Translations under genes and position numbers: made by a program
The notes under the pieces: model-generated
Database searches by the model: none
Told to the model about the DNA's origin: nothing
The model's input: the letters and a program-made list of their open reading frames with translations, nothing else
Source of the DNA: Takakia lepidozioides
Lineage: Eukaryota; Streptophyta; Takakiopsida; Takakiales; Takakiaceae
DNA: 64,000 nucleotides
Assembly (NCBI GenBank): GCA_030704615.1
Contig: CM060731.1
Coordinates: 32,984,001 to 33,048,000 of the forward strand
Reading direction: 5' to 3'
Shown: piece after piece, positions 1 through 12,425 of the stretch
Numbering within the stretch: position 1 is the stretch's first letter
Layout: every line of letters starts with the position of its first letter

Positions 1-711
1 CACACCTGCATCGGTCTTCGCGCGCGGCGATGGCGGGAGGGGCATACCGCAATCTCAGAACAAACTCTGAATCCCACAGCAACGATCGCAGCCTGTTATT
101 CTCCACCTCCACAGCCTCACTCTGATTCGGTCTGCTCCTGCAACACAATGTAACAGCAAGGAGAAGGTGTAGCTTAACTTTTAAGTCCAGTGCGATTTAG
201 GGTTTCCAAGGGTGGGTGTGTGAGGAGGCAAGCACGGGTGAGTTCTGCAAAGTAAGCAGCGTCAGCGCCCGGCCCGCCTATTCGCCCCCCATAAATTAGT
301 GCGCACAAGGGCGCAGCAATTGGCATCGACCAATCGCATTGTTTTCCTTACTCATTAGTTTAAGGCAGGGAGCCTATCGCGCTCCCACTACTTATAGGAC
401 GTAAAGGCAGAGTTTGTTACAAAAGATATGGGATTATTCCAACCCCCAAATATGCCTCAATTCCGCACACTAACCCTTCCTCTGTCGCCGTTTTTTGGCC
501 CCCTCACACGAAAGTTGAGGAGGATTCCCATGCCCACAGATTGCTCCTTCGATTAATTAGCTGATGGTACACACGGTAGACAGTGAGGTTATTGTCTAAG
601 GTTGGTGATCGTCTCGCACCTCCGTCGCTGCTTGGCAGAGGAGGGGGTGAGCTCGTGGGCTCGCGGACAGTCTTGGAGGAGGGGAGGAGGGGAGGAGGGG
701 AGGAGGGAGGG
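1..711. other. Non-coding region upstream of thioesterase gene
   Basis: No gene is recognised here. The stretch just before the thioesterase start (672-711) is an almost pure purine run built from GGAGG/GGGGA steps, a simple repeat that probably lies in the 5' leader. The thioesterase frame stays open upstream to an ATG at 583, but those codons translate to low-complexity Gly/Arg/Glu sequence unlike the family, so I treat them as leader. Confidence 0.5.
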
Positions 712-2255
712 ATGGGATCCTCAGGGGACTCGACAGTAATCGGTGAGGCGGGCCCAACGCCGCAGAAGTGGCTGCAAGGGTTGAAATCCAAAGTGGCTGT
801 GGCGAAGCCGGAGTATGAATTCCTCGGCTTCCATGACACGCTGCTGCTCCAGGACATTGTGGTGCTGCTGTTTGAGCCCGGCCATCTCACCTTCACCATT
901 CCCGTGACTGCCCGTCTCACTGTATGGGTTTCCTGATCCGTTGCTCCTTCCGTCCCCCTTCCATTATCGCTTAGTAGATGGGTGTTTGACCAGGTTTTCA
1001 GACTCATTTTCAGCTTGGTGCAGTGATGAGTTGCTAGGAATCGGAGGTAAATGTCTTGGACGTCTCGGGCTAATGTGCCATGAGACGTGCGTCTGCTCAG
1101 AAATAGTCTTGTTCTGTTGTTTGAGAAGCAGATAAGACGGATTGCGTCTGTGGAACAAAGTAATGGCTGGAGGACCTTATGGATCCGATCCAAACAAAGG
1201 GCTTCAAAGCTGTGTTGGGCCCTTGCAAAGATTTCCGTAGAGTGTCAAGTAATAGGTCAAGGTTGAGTGGAAATCTCAATGTAATACATCAAATCTAATC
1301 ATGTGAATGGCAGTAGTGGACTGTATACAGATAATTCTGACCTAGAAATGTGTCTGGCACCAATTTGTGATGTCTATCATCAGTTCTTAGACTGAAATCC
1401 CACCCCTGGTGAGAAGTCTTCTGTAACTCTAGCACAACTATTAGTATTTGTAGAGTGACCTGGTAGACAGACTTTTGTAATTACTAAGTTGAAATGTCAA
1501 ATCGGGGTCTCCTCAAGATCATATGACCTGTAAAGCTTGGCAGCAATGGATGATTTGCTCAGTGCGCAGGACAATATGAACTCATGCTTGCATTGTTGTG
1601 CATTGGCAGTTGAGGTGATGAGGAAGACCATGGAGATGTCAAATTGCACCGTGGTTGTCTTTCCCAAACATGTTTACACAAGCCCCACAGCGTGAATGCA
1701 TAACCTTGTGACATGATGGGGCTGCTGGTGCAGAACAAGTATAACACGTTGCATGGAGGTGCCATAGCCTCGCTGGTTGACATGTCTGGAGCATTTGCAA
1801 TGACCAGTGCCATTGGTCGCGGGATAAAAGGAGTGACAACAGACATCACCATTTCCTATATATCCGCAGCTCCACTCAATGTGGGTCCCTCTGCCCACTG
1901 TTCTACTTGGTGTGTGGTGTCAAAGAAGTGGGGAAGTTCATCTAGAGAAAACACCGAAACAGGATTTGTAGTGGTTGTCTTAGATTGGGGGAAAGTCATT
2001 CGCATCTTATTTCCTTCACCTCGCATCCACAGACTGCCAAGTGTCTGTAGATGTAAGGTAGGTAGCCAGGATTGGAGATGAAATGCTGACGTAGTTTTTT
2101 GTCCTGGATAGGCACAAGTGGAGGTGGAGGCGAAGGTAATGAAACTTGAGAAAGTTGTGGTGGTGGTAGTGGACATTCGGGACACAGTAAGTAAGAAACA
2201 TTTTGCCCAAGGCCGTGTGTCAATGTTCATTTCAAGCCCGATATCAAAGCTTTGA
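712..2255 (+). CDS. Hotdog-fold acyl-CoA thioesterase (ACOT13/PaaI type), 3 exons
   Basis: The model is exons 712-921, 1734-1880 and 2112-2255, all in phase 0, giving 166 residues. Introns are GT-AG: GTATGG donor at 922 with CAG acceptor at 1733, and GTGGGT donor at 1881 with TAG acceptor at 2111. The joined protein reads continuously through the hotdog signature: NKYNTLHGGAIASLVD opens exon 2 and carries the HGG motif at the start of the long helix that lines the active site. ISYISAAPLN, then VEVEAKV, then AQGR follow in family order. Members hydrolyse acyl-CoA thioesters as dimers or tetramers, and length matches the plant family (about 140-170 aa). The exact acyl substrate cannot be read from sequence. 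ATG 712 is preferred over in-frame ATG 583 because residues between them are low-complexity. It converges with the RBR ligase gene downstream. Confidence 0.9.
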
Positions 2256-3600
2256 TCAAGTTACAACATCAGACATTTGTGAGTCCAGCCTGATATGAAG
2301 AGTTCTACGACTAAGAACTGTGCTGGTATTCCTGAGTCCTAATTGACTTACATTTCCTTCTTAGTCTGTGTCAAGATTAAAGAAGCAATTTGGCGGGTTC
2401 TAAAATTGAGTGCTGTCTAGTGGTATTCTGACGTGGAAAGTGATGCAGTTGCTGGCATTAACTTTCTTGTACACTTTCCCATTCTTTGTACAATGTCAAA
2501 CAATAGTTCTTTGCCTTTTTTTGTACAATGTTAAGCTGTCATATCTCTTGTCACACCAATCTATGTAATCTAATTTACTGAAGTGGATATGACAGTGAAA
2601 TTTCTTGATTCATGCTGTGTCAACAAGTGCCAAAGGTGCTATTTAGGCATTGCAGCAGGCTGCTCAGACACAGGTCAGTCATCAGATCAGTGTATTTTTT
2701 TTGCAGACAACTTTAGAGCCATCACCTTAATCATGTTATGACATTATTAAACAAGAATTTTGTTGGCTTTATAAATACATGATACTTCAAGCTCGAGCTT
2801 TTTGTTTTTGAGAGCTTTTGGGCTCATTCTGGGCTGTTGGCAGCTTCAATTTTGTTGGTAGTGCTATTTCCATCGGGGAGATCTCAGGTCAGCACACAGC
2901 ATTGCACATCCCCATCAATAATTCTCAGCGATGTTTTTGGGGCAGAACAAGATTCTGGCCAGGGGTTTGTCTACTCGGGCTTCTAGTCACTGCTGCTAGT
3001 CAACCAGTCATCTTCCATCCTCATAATGCCTCAACTGGCTTCAAACTTGGCCTTCAGCATGGTTTGTTGATAGCGATATTTGCGGACTAACTTCAAAACA
3101 GAGTACTCTCTCACATGACACCATAATATTTTTGAACCGGACTTCATCATAATTATGGAGATTGTGGGTACAGATGCCTGAAGGGGGTTTGTTTGTGGAT
3201 CTAAGTTGATTGCCCCACCCTCAACCTGACTGTTTGTTTGTTTGTTTGTTCCTCTTTATCATCTCTCAGTCTCAATCCCAGGCTCCAGATTATCAATTTT
3301 TAGTGTATCAAATTCTTTACTTTTTAAGTCCATATTCTCCTAGTGTTGTCAACGGACCCATCAAACCCCATGGTGTGTCCAAACGTCTCTTTTAGCAACA
3401 GATGTATAAATAGATTATATCGCAATTACGTTTGAGTTGCGCAAGCTTATTATCATCACATACCTATGCACTGTGATGTGCTCGACTTCTCGGCTATATT
3501 GCTCGCGATAGCTCGCGACGACCCAATGACTATATGCAGCTCTCAAAAAGTCTATTATGGTATGGCACAATGTCCAAAAACAATTCTGTCCAGGACACCC
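2256..3600. other. Intergenic region between convergent genes
   Basis: This is AT-rich sequence holding the 3' ends of two convergent genes. A short TTTG run occurs at about 3233-3250. No coding similarity or transposon ends were recognised. Confidence 0.5.
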
Positions 3601-5725
3601 TCAAACAGTCTCTCGGATAAGGTTGGCTTCCACCCAAAGCTTGCAACGGCATTTTGGACGACCTCTTATCCATCCAGCTCCACATGTATAGCAAAATTCA
3701 TGCCCACACCTGCCAGTGAAGTGGACAAAATAAGAGCTGGAGTTTGTCTTTTCATTCACTAGTCTCTTCTGAGAACTTGAAATGCAAAAGAAGGAAACGA
3801 GACTCATTTATAGGTATATGTGATAGGCAGGAGAACACCTTCAAGAGATAAATGCAATGATATGAAAGCGATCTCAACAGTAGACCTCATGTATGAGGTG
3901 ACTCAACAGCTGTGCATATGCGCCATATCCAGAAACAAGCAGAGATGACAAATAATACAGAAGATTACACTGACCGGCAGGTGATATGGTTGCAGCCCGT
4001 TTTGAGCTCAATGACCTGTCCACATTGTTGACAGCGCTTCCATTTCTTCTTCTCAGCTAACTTACGCAATTTTTCATCCCCAGAGGCTTGTGCGTTCTTG
4101 CGTTCAGCTTGATACTCAGCACAGGTAAGATCTCCATGCCAGGGCAAAACGCATTTTATGCAGAACCCTCGGTTGCATTCCCAGCATTCGACAAATGTTA
4201 TGCTCTCAATTCCTGGCTTTTCCATTAGTACTGAGCAGTCAGGGAATGGACAATACACTTTCTCTTTCTCCGGGATTGCAGCTTCTGTTTGTCGCTTGAT
4301 CAAAATCTCATAGGACCTCGGGGAAAGCACGTCCGAGCACTGGGCAAGACTAAAAACGGCAGGACAATCTTTATGGGGACAGCTAACATGCAGTTTCCCT
4401 CCTTTGACCTGCACTTCTGCATGCTGGGAGATACAATTGTCGCAAAATTCATGGTGGCAACCTGTCCTATTAGCCCGGTTAGTATGCTCTTCAATTTCTG
4501 AAGATCCACTGCTCCTTCCAGCATCACCGGCAAGACAAAATACCACTTAATATTAGACCAGCCGTGAGCGCAGTATAGAACACGATGCAAATCGGATAAT
4601 TATCTGCAATAGGAACTTCTGTACTAAGTAACGAGCCAGTGATCATCTGATGATTAGGCCCGTATCAGCTTGATAGACGGTACTGGGTCCCCGACACAGG
4701 CCCGACACACACAAAAATATAAAATACTACTGGTATCATCTGGCGCATCAATACCAAGCCATCATCTCTGTGAATAGGTTCCAAAAGTCCACTCGAAATC
4801 CATCGGAGAGGACCTGTCTGCCTCAGGCAGAGCCGCTGGAGTGAGTCCTCTCCGTTGATATTAAAGCAAGTAGCCTGCTTCAATCCAGCAAATCAGACCA
4901 GATTCTGTTGGAACGTTCGTATTTTAAAAGGCACACAAACTTACCTTCTGCGACGAGAAAATTGGTAACAGGACGAGTATCCATGCAGATCTGGCACTCG
5001 ACTTCAAAAAAATTCGCCGCATCATTCCAATCTTCCAGTGCAGCATCACTCATATGACGCAGCGGTGGCGCCGAGGGGGACGCCTTCTCCCTGAGCACGG
5101 CCAGAGTCTCTGTGTCCGAATGGATCCCTAGCCCTGACGTGATGAGGGCCACTAATTGGTCTGTCCTTTCCTCATCCTCTTGTAAATCTGCATTCCTCAC
5201 TTACAGGAGACGGTAGGAATCCACGCAGTTTCTTTATTCATCAAGATGCCAACCAGCATAACTAGCGTCAAAAGACTCCATGCAGTCATAATGGTACTAT
5301 TAGTCGTATTGCCCTGCACATCCACGTTTCCGCATTGCTACAAGGAAGACCAATGACCTCAAAGCATATCGACCTTAACTACGCCTGCCCCGACATGTTT
5401 GACAATTGCACAGTAGAGCAAGCAGATTGCGACATGACGTGATATTCGACAAGTGTACATGAGAAATCATGAGAATTTCGTTACCATAATCCCCCCTTGA
5501 GCCGCGCAGCTCTTTGGCATGAGAATTTTCATTTGCCAGACATGCAAGACATGCTCCGTCAATAGTTTCTTCGATCTGCAGTTGGAGAGCTAATTCAGAA
5601 TCTGTCACGTCGAGAGTGGCTCTTGCCATCTCTTCCTGGAGCTTCGCAGAAGTCGATAAACCTCCCGCCAACGAGCACTGGCCTCTGGACGGAAATAGAA
5701 CAGTGCTTAACCAGCGCTGCCACAT
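3601..5725 (-). CDS. RBR (RING-between-RING) E3 ubiquitin ligase, 4 exons
   Basis: Exons on the minus strand are 5725-5485, 5187-4945, 4461-3975 and 3709-3601. Phases match at every junction (1, 1, 2) and all introns are GT-AG. The product is about 359 aa. RING1 starts with CQIC near residue 145 and is completed across the exon 2/3 junction by CHHEFCDNC. The IBR domain has CPFPDCSVLME and ECWECNRGFCIKC. RING2 reads CQQCG, TGCNHITC, CGHEFCYTCG. By analogy with ARIADNE/HHARI, the Cys of TGCNH (near residue 318) is the catalytic Cys that accepts ubiquitin from E2 before transfer to substrate. The N-terminal 140 residues have no recognised domain. The start is uncertain: ATG 5725 gives the longest frame and ATG 5629 is an alternative. 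The protein is compact, lacking the long C-terminal Ariadne domain, as in a large plant RBR subgroup. Confidence 0.9.
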
Positions 5726-6470
5726 AATCTGTCAGAATTTTGCTCGCCTTTTCATGAGCCTTTTCCTGCACAATCAAACAGAACGAGAAGCTCTAGATGC
5801 TAAGTAGCGAGAAAGTGGTGCAGCTGAAATGATGGAGAGCACAGGAAGAAAGAACCAGAGATCCGTGGCAGCACACCGACGGATCATCATGTCTGTGAAA
5901 CGAAGAAGGAAAGCGAGAGCGAAGTCCGTCGGTCTTCTCGTCTGCCCTGTGGACACTTGGCGGGGACCACCGTACCGACAACCTAGACAGGTTCGGAACC
6001 AACACAGTAGCCTCCACCACACCTCTAAGACCCAGGTGACTTTGGGCTCAAATTCTGACTACCCCTTTGTATAGTTGCATTAAATATATATGTATATATA
6101 GACGCCTCCCTAAGGGAGCGTAAATTATGGTGTCACTTCACCACAAGGGCTACTGCCTTCCAGCTGAAAGGTGACACACCATAACGTAGTTTGAACCCAC
6201 AACCACATCCAACGTGGTAGGTGCCCATTACCTGCTGACTGTTGTCTAAAATCTTTTCTTGTCTTTTCTTTTCTTGGGACAAGGTTGGCCTCTCATTGTA
6301 GATAATAGTGTCTTAAATGCATCAGGGGCCGCACATGTGGTGCCCGCAAGAAAGAGAGGATCAACCCCACCCGGCCATGGGTTTGGAGTGAATCTACAAC
6401 TCCTGATGCCCTGCTGGTCTACCCGCGAGAGGGCCTTTCCTTAGGCCACCTATCCCAAGGTGAGCTATTC
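5726..6470. other. Promoter side of RBR gene and unassigned repeat-like sequence
   Basis: This holds the likely promoter and 5' leader of the RBR gene. Around 6080-6260 there is a short TATA-rich run followed by two related segments containing GGTGTCAC and GTGACACACC in inverted order, which suggests a small decayed mobile element. No coding sequence was recognised. Confidence 0.35.
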
Positions 6471-9309
6471 ATGTTGGAATTCGACATAGAAAAGAGATGA
6501 AAGGTTAAATTGATGAGTGAGAACTCTCCACCCAAACCACATGACAACATGTTGGGATACTCTCCAAGCTCTCCATATTTATACTCAAAGTCTATTCCAA
6601 GAATAGCTCCAAATTGCCATTCTGGTAATCTGACTTGAGTCACTAATAACTAAGCTAACTTTAATTAACTGAGGGTTATCTCTATTGTTAGCTCTGACTT
6701 ATTAGCACTATTATTATTGCAGTAGTAGTAACTTGGTCAGACATTCATACTCAACGAGTTATGAAGCTAAACACTTAACTACTCCCATCAAGCCTCGAAA
6801 GCATTCGTGCTTTTCAGCACTAAGCCCTTTTGATAGTTGGTGTTGCAATATATTAGTTTGACAACTCCTGCTGGAGTCTTCTCTCGTACCAAATGATGAT
6901 GAATCTCAATATGTTTTGTGCAAGCATGAAAGATTCTTCGAGAGAGCAATACACCCTTGGTTGTCATCATATATGACCATGGTATCCCTATGTGGACGAC
7001 CAATACTACATCATCCGGCCAATTCTTCAAAAAACTATCACTAATTTGTCCAGGTTGTCAATGCCCTACCGACATGTGCTAAAAAATGAAAAATAGTGGC
7101 GGGCCCTTGGGGCTGCACATGCCGTGACCCTTGACCCGTGACTTGTGCACCGGCCCCAACTTCATATCTAGATGCTATACCATGTGTATAGTCCAGTGTT
7201 CGACTGGTATCATGGAAATATGAAATATGATACCAGACTAGTCTTGGTATTGGGGTCAGGGGCCAGGTAGGGTATAGGAGGGGTATCAATAACGTAAAAT
7301 TGTGGATGTATATCACCCAACTTCATATCTAGATGCTATACCATGTGTATAGTCCAGTGTTCGACTGGTATCATGGAAATATGAAATATGATACCAGACT
7401 AGTCTTGGTATTGGAGTGAATCTACAACTCCTGATTATTCATGTTGGAATTCGACATAGAAAAGAGATGAAAGGTTAAATTGATTAGTGAGAACTCTCCA
7501 CCCAAACCACATGACAACATGTTGGGATACTCTCCAAGCTCTCCATATTTATACTCAAAGTCTATTCCAAGAATAGCTCCAAATTGCCATTCTGGTAATC
7601 TGACTTGAGTCACTAATAACTGAGCTAACTTTAATTAACTGAGGGTTATCTCTATTGTTAGCTCTGACTTATTAGCACTATTATTATTGCAGTCTAATTT
7701 GTCATCACAGGAACTCTTAGTAGTAGTAACTTGGTAAGACATTCATACTCAACGAGTTATGAAGCTAAACACTTAACTACTCACATCAAGCCTCGAAAGC
7801 ATTCGTGCTTTTCAGCACTAGGCCCTTTTGACAGTTGGTGTTGCAATATATTAGTTTGACAACTCCTGCTGGAGTCTTCTCTCGTACCAAATGATGATGA
7901 ATCTCAATATGTTTTGTGCAAGCATGAAAGATTCTTCGAGAGAGCAATACACCCTTGGTTGTCATCATATATGACCATGGTATCCCTATGTGGACGACCA
8001 ATACTACATCATCCGGCCAATTCTTCAAAAACTATCACTAATTTGTCCAGGTTGTCAATGCCCTACCGACATGTGCTAAAAAATGAAAAATAGTGGCGGG
8101 CCCTTGGGGCTGCACATGCCGTGACCCTTGACCCGTGACTTGTGCACCGGCCCCAACTTCATATCTAGATGCTATACCATGTGTATAGTCCAGTGTTCGA
8201 CTGGTATCATGGAAATATGAAATATGATACCAGACTAGTCTTGGTATTGGGGTCAGGGGCCAGGTAGGGTATAGGAGGGGTATCAATAACGTAAAATTGT
8301 GGATGTATATCACCCAACTTCATATCTAGATGCTATACCATGTGTATAGTCCAGTGTTCGACTGGTATCATGGAAATATGAAATATGATACCAGACTAGT
8401 CTTGGTATTGGAGTGAATCTACAACTCCTGATTATTCATGTTGGAATTCGACATAGAAAAGAGATGAAAGGTTAAATTGATTAGTGAGAACTCTCCACCC
8501 AAACCACATGACAACATGTTGGGATACTCTCCAAGCTCTCCATATTTATACTCAAAGTCTATTCCAAGAATAGCTCCAAATTGCCATTCTGGTAATCTGA
8601 CTTGAGTCACTAATAACTAAGCTAACTTTAATTAACTGAGGGTTATCTCTATTGTTAGCTCTGACTTATTAGCACTATTATTATTGCAGTCTAACTTGTC
8701 ATCACAGGAACTCTTAGTAGTAGTAACTTGGTAAGACATTCATACTCAACGAGTTATGAAGCTAAACACTTAACTACTCACATCAAGCCTCGAAAGCATT
8801 CGTGCTTTTCAGCACTAGGCCCTTTTGACAGTTGGTGTTGCAATATATTAGTTTGACAACTCCTGCTGGAGTCTTCTCTCGTACCAAATGATGATGAATC
8901 TCAATATGTTTTGTGCAAGCATGAAAGATTCTTCGAGAGAGCAATACACCCTTGGTTGTCATCATATATGACCATGGTATCCCTATGTGGACGACCAATA
9001 CTACATCATCCGGCCAATTCTTCAAAAAACTATCACTAATTTGTCCAGGTTGTCAATGCCCTACCGACATGTGCTAAAAAATGAAAAATAGTGGCGGGCC
9101 CTTGGGGCTGCACATGTCGTGACCCTTGACCCGTGACTTGTGCACCGGCCCCAACTTCATATCTAGATGCTATACCATGTGTATAGTCCAGTGTTCGACT
9201 GGTATCATGGAAATATGAAATATGATACCAGACTAGTCTTGGTATTGGGGTCAGGGGCCAGGTAGGGTATAGGAGGGGTATCAATAACGTAAAATTGTGG
9301 ATGTATATC
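6471..9309 (-). repeat. Tandem array of ~1-kb units derived from a copia retrotransposon 3' end
   Basis: Three head-to-tail copies begin at 6471, 7441 and 8438 with the same word ATGTTGGAAT. Spacing is 970 then 997 bp; the first copy lacks a segment of about 27 bp present near 7694-7721 and in copy 3. The third copy is cut at about 9309. On the minus strand each unit encodes the end of a copia RNase H (KHIEIHHHLVREK, followed by IYCNTN). The preceding stretch DDNQGCIALSKN is in another frame, so the reading frame is broken. The rest of the unit looks like LTR and untranslated sequence. Each unit also carries a segment of about 90 bp (CATATCTAGATGCTATACCA onward) that in units 1 and 2 occurs twice. 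That segment contains a hairpin with TGGTATCAT / ATGATACCA arms. Confidence 0.85.
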
Positions 9310-10048
9310 AATAGGGTATCAATATTTGTTTTTCCCCATCTCATATGGGGCGAATATGAATATTGCCCGGGTATGTATATGAAATATTTAGTATATTTAA
9401 GAAAATATTCAATAACATGAGAAAAATAATTGACCTTCACAATGGATCACAATTACAGCATAATGCACATACAAAAATACATTGCTGATACACATTGCAC
9501 ATTGCAAAAATACACCATACCATATCTGTATTTTTGCACATTGCACATTGAGTATAAAACAGATGCCATAAATGCTCTTGAATTCCCTTGCCCTAACTCC
9601 ATATATACACCTATTGCGCCTTTGGAGGCTCACATAATATTGGTATCAATACCAATCTTGTCCATCGCAATACTAGATGGGTATGGTATATGCCATAGTA
9701 TGGAGCAAGCAATGTATTGCCCCTAGTATGGTATTGCCCGGGCCCTACCTACCAGCCGGATATGGTCTTACCTACCTTTGTTGATACCCGGGTTGGACCT
9801 ATACACCCGTCCAACACTGGTATAGTCCTTGTTTTTGCCCATAATATAGGTATTGCACGGGTATTGCCTTTATCGTAGGGTATTGACCAGTGTTGGCCGG
9901 GTACCATGTTTTGAGCCCTCTTCCAGTCCCGGTTATGGCCTACTCCTTGAAAAAAGTGGATGGCCGGGGCAGGGTATAACAATAGGTTTGAAAAACATCT
10001 CGGTTACAAGTTCTAATTAAACACATGAATTTTTTTTTGTCCGGTTCT
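9310..10048. repeat. GGTAT/CCCGGGTA-rich interspersed repeat, left part
   Basis: No gene is seen. The sequence is full of variations on GGTATTG, CCCGGGTA, TACCGG and TATGGTAT (for example near 9730-9990). The same vocabulary returns at 42,873-45,240 on the far side of the large inverted-repeat element, so the two stretches may be halves of one older repeat. Confidence 0.45.
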
Positions 10049-10057
10049 CAATCTACC
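10049..10057. repeat. Left flanking 9-bp duplication (CAATCTACC)
   Basis: The nine bases directly before the left inverted repeat match the nine bases directly after the right inverted repeat (42,864-42,872, CAATCTACT) except at the last base. A 9-bp target duplication is typical of Mutator-like elements; 8 exact bases would also fit a hAT-like insertion. Confidence 0.6.
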
Positions 10058-10437
10058 GCCTCTCATTTTACAATAATTGGGACGTTATGGCGCACGCGCG
10101 AGCTGACTGGTGGGCCCCGCGCATGGACGCCCTGCTCCCCCCGCCCGCCGCTGCGCGGGGTTGCCCACCTGCTGCCGCAGCCCCACCAGCCGCGCCCCTA
10201 GTCCGGCGTGGCCAATCCGTCCGCCAGTCCGCTGCGCGTGAGTCCAGTTCCCCTCAGTCCGCCAAACCGCCAGTCTGCCGGCCAGTCTGCTGTGCACGCC
10301 AGTCCGCTGTGCCAGTCCCCGCAAGTCCACCCAACAGTCCGTTGTGCCCGTCTGCTGCCCCCCAGTCTGCCAGTCTGCCAGTCCGCGCCGGCCGAAGGAT
10401 CTGGATCGTCCATTCTGAGAAACCCATCCGCGCCATC
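10058..10437 (+). repeat. Left terminal inverted repeat
   Basis: This segment matches the reverse complement of 42,528-42,863. It starts GCCTCTCATTTTACAATAAT, passes through a GC-rich part with GCGCACGCGCGAGCTGAC, then a cluster of at least nine CAGTCYG words (10,220-10,390), and ends GAAACCCATCCGCGCCATC. Similarity resumes briefly at the word TTAGGGCATG (about 10,583), so the left copy carries about 145 bp of extra CAGTCC-rich sequence. Open frames here are by-products of the composition. Confidence 0.75.
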
Positions 10438-10594
10438 CATCCCAGTCCACTGTGCCAGTCCCGGCCAGTCCACCCAACAGTCTACCTGCCAGTCCGCCGC
10501 CCATGAGTCCGTTTTCCTTCAGTCCACTGATGATGCCGCATCTGGACCGTCTGTTCGCAAATGCCATCTGAGCCCTCCATTTTTAGGGCATGAA

Positions 10595-11172
10595 TTCAAA
10601 GCCGCCTGCCACTTGCCAGCAGCCGCGAACATGCGCACTGATGCTCCTTGCACGTTGTCCATCGTGTCCAGTGTATTGTGGTGCGTTTCTTGCAGGTTCT
10701 GAAGCCTGTCCTCTGTACTGTACAGGGCATGGACGTGGAAGCAGAATGTGATGATATACTAAAAACGGGATGCTGGATTATACAGCCTATTCGACAAAGT
10801 TTGCAAACACCCAAACCAGGACCCTTCAACACGAAGGACCTCCAATAGAAGAGAGACACGCAATATGGTTATATGGGTGCCAGACAGAATGTTCTGAAGG
10901 CCTGCATACCGTGGGATAGAATTGATGACTTTCTCCTTGGAAATGAGAGTTTGGTGGACTACCCCACTCAGTTTTGGGTGAATGTCCATACTAAAGTGCA
11001 ACCCGGCATGCTAAAAGAGCTGAGAGCCAGCAGTTCTCTGAACAGTATCATGTGTGTTCCATCCTCATCGTCCTTTTGTAGTATGATTACATGTCTGTTG
11101 CCATTTTTCGTACCCACGTTTTGTGATTTCATGCTTCCAGAAGTCGATGGATATCCATTGTGATTTTTATGT
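10595..11172. other. Element interior, no gene recognised
   Basis: This lies between the left inverted repeat and a gypsy fragment. Short open frames exist on both strands but none resembles a known protein. Confidence 0.4.
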
Positions 11173-12420
11173 CTAGGTATCAATGCTGCTACGATCCAGA
11201 TGACAAGCGCACCAACAATGCGATAGTGGAGGATCCCAAACTGAAACGTGGAGGACCTCTTGTGGCAAATCCGGCTCTCGGCCAAAGAGAAGGAAATATG
11301 GTGAGAAGGAGGCAAGTGATGTCTGCTTGCTAAACCTGTAGCCCATGGCTAACCAAGGTACCTGAAGATCCCAATCTCCTAGGTGTCCCTTTTGCAAGCC
11401 ATACTTGCGCAAACCCCTCTTCACTATCTAAACCACTCTCTCTGCCAAGCCATCGACCTCAGGATGATCCCGAGAAGTGGTACGGTGGTCTATCAAGGCT
11501 TTATCACACAAAGCCTGAAACTCCCCCAAGAACTCTCTCCCTTGGTCCGTGAGTACCTCAGCTGGAGCACCGAATCGGCTAAGCATACGATCCAGGAATG
11601 CATACGCAGCCCCCTCACTAGCCTTGTCAGGCAATGGAACCAACTCAATCCACTTGGAGAAGTGCTCCACCATCACCAACACATATCTGTATCGTCAGTG
11701 ACAACGGCCCTGCAAAGTCAAGACTCCACCTGTAGCCCAATCCCATGATGGGTAAAGGATGCAACTGTGGTGTAGGGGCATTGAATGAAGCACGCACCCT
11801 GTCACACACCATGCACCTAGCCACGAACTGTTGCACCTTTGTGTGCATACCAGGCCACCGATACTGCCCTTGTAGTAAACTATGAGTGCATCGCGACACT
11901 CCAAAATGCCCCAACTCCTCATGGGTATGCCGCACTAACCATGCACGTTGTGTTGGGTGAGACACGATCCTCACCCGACCATATTCCCATACTCGAAGCA
12001 GGTGTATCCCCTCCCACTTGAACCTCTTGGCTCGTTGCAGGATCCGATCCCTCTCCTTGGCAGTTACACTAGTTGTCGTGTCTCCAGTGCGGAGGTAATC
12101 CAACACAATCGACTCCTCATGTATATCTCTGGCACCATCTGGCTCATCACTAGCCTCAGGGTCATCAGACACTCCGTCTACAGTCATCCCTGTTGTAGGT
12201 CCAACCTGACCTCCCGATGCCAAGATACACAAAAATGCAGATGCATGCCATCCCGGCACCATCTCCTCGTTCGTCTCACCATGCCACCGAGCTCCAGTGT
12301 CATCTTGCTGGCTCGTGCATGGATTGCGACTCAATCCATCCACATCCCTATTGACCAAACCCGGTCGATGCACAACCTGAAAGTCATACTCTTAGAGTAT
12401 AAGTGCCTACCGTGCAAGCT
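11173..12420 (-). pseudogene. Ty3/gypsy pol remnant: RNase H end and integrase
   Basis: Reading on the minus strand from 12,420, the frame gives the end of RNase H (EYDFQVVHRPGLVNRDVDG, with TAG and TAA stops just upstream). It then gives the integrase zinc-binding region (HTHEELGHFGVSRC, then ARCMVCDR), and the integrase core with SLDFAGPL, VLTDQGREF and AERVV around the three catalytic acidic residues. At least two frame changes occur, near 11,665 and near 11,430, so it is inactive. It is cut off sharply at about 12,420, a few bases before a CACTA terminus. It may belong to the same gypsy copy as the gag-protease remnant at 32.5-35.1 kb, which has the same strand and the preceding part of the polyprotein. 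Confidence 0.85.
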
Positions 12421-12425
12421 TCCCC

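Noticed and set aside
583-711. N-terminal extension of the thioesterase from ATG 583
   Set aside because: Residues would be low-complexity from a GGAGG run and do not resemble a targeting peptide or the family.
6085-6260. Second SINE with a B-box-like GGGTTCAAACTAC on the minus strand
   Set aside because: No convincing A box at the right spacing and no defined end, so it is only noted as repeat-like.
10085-10702. Overlapping long open frames on both strands in the left terminal repeat
   Set aside because: All frames are open because of the GC-rich CAGTCC/CAGTCTG composition; no frame resembles a protein.
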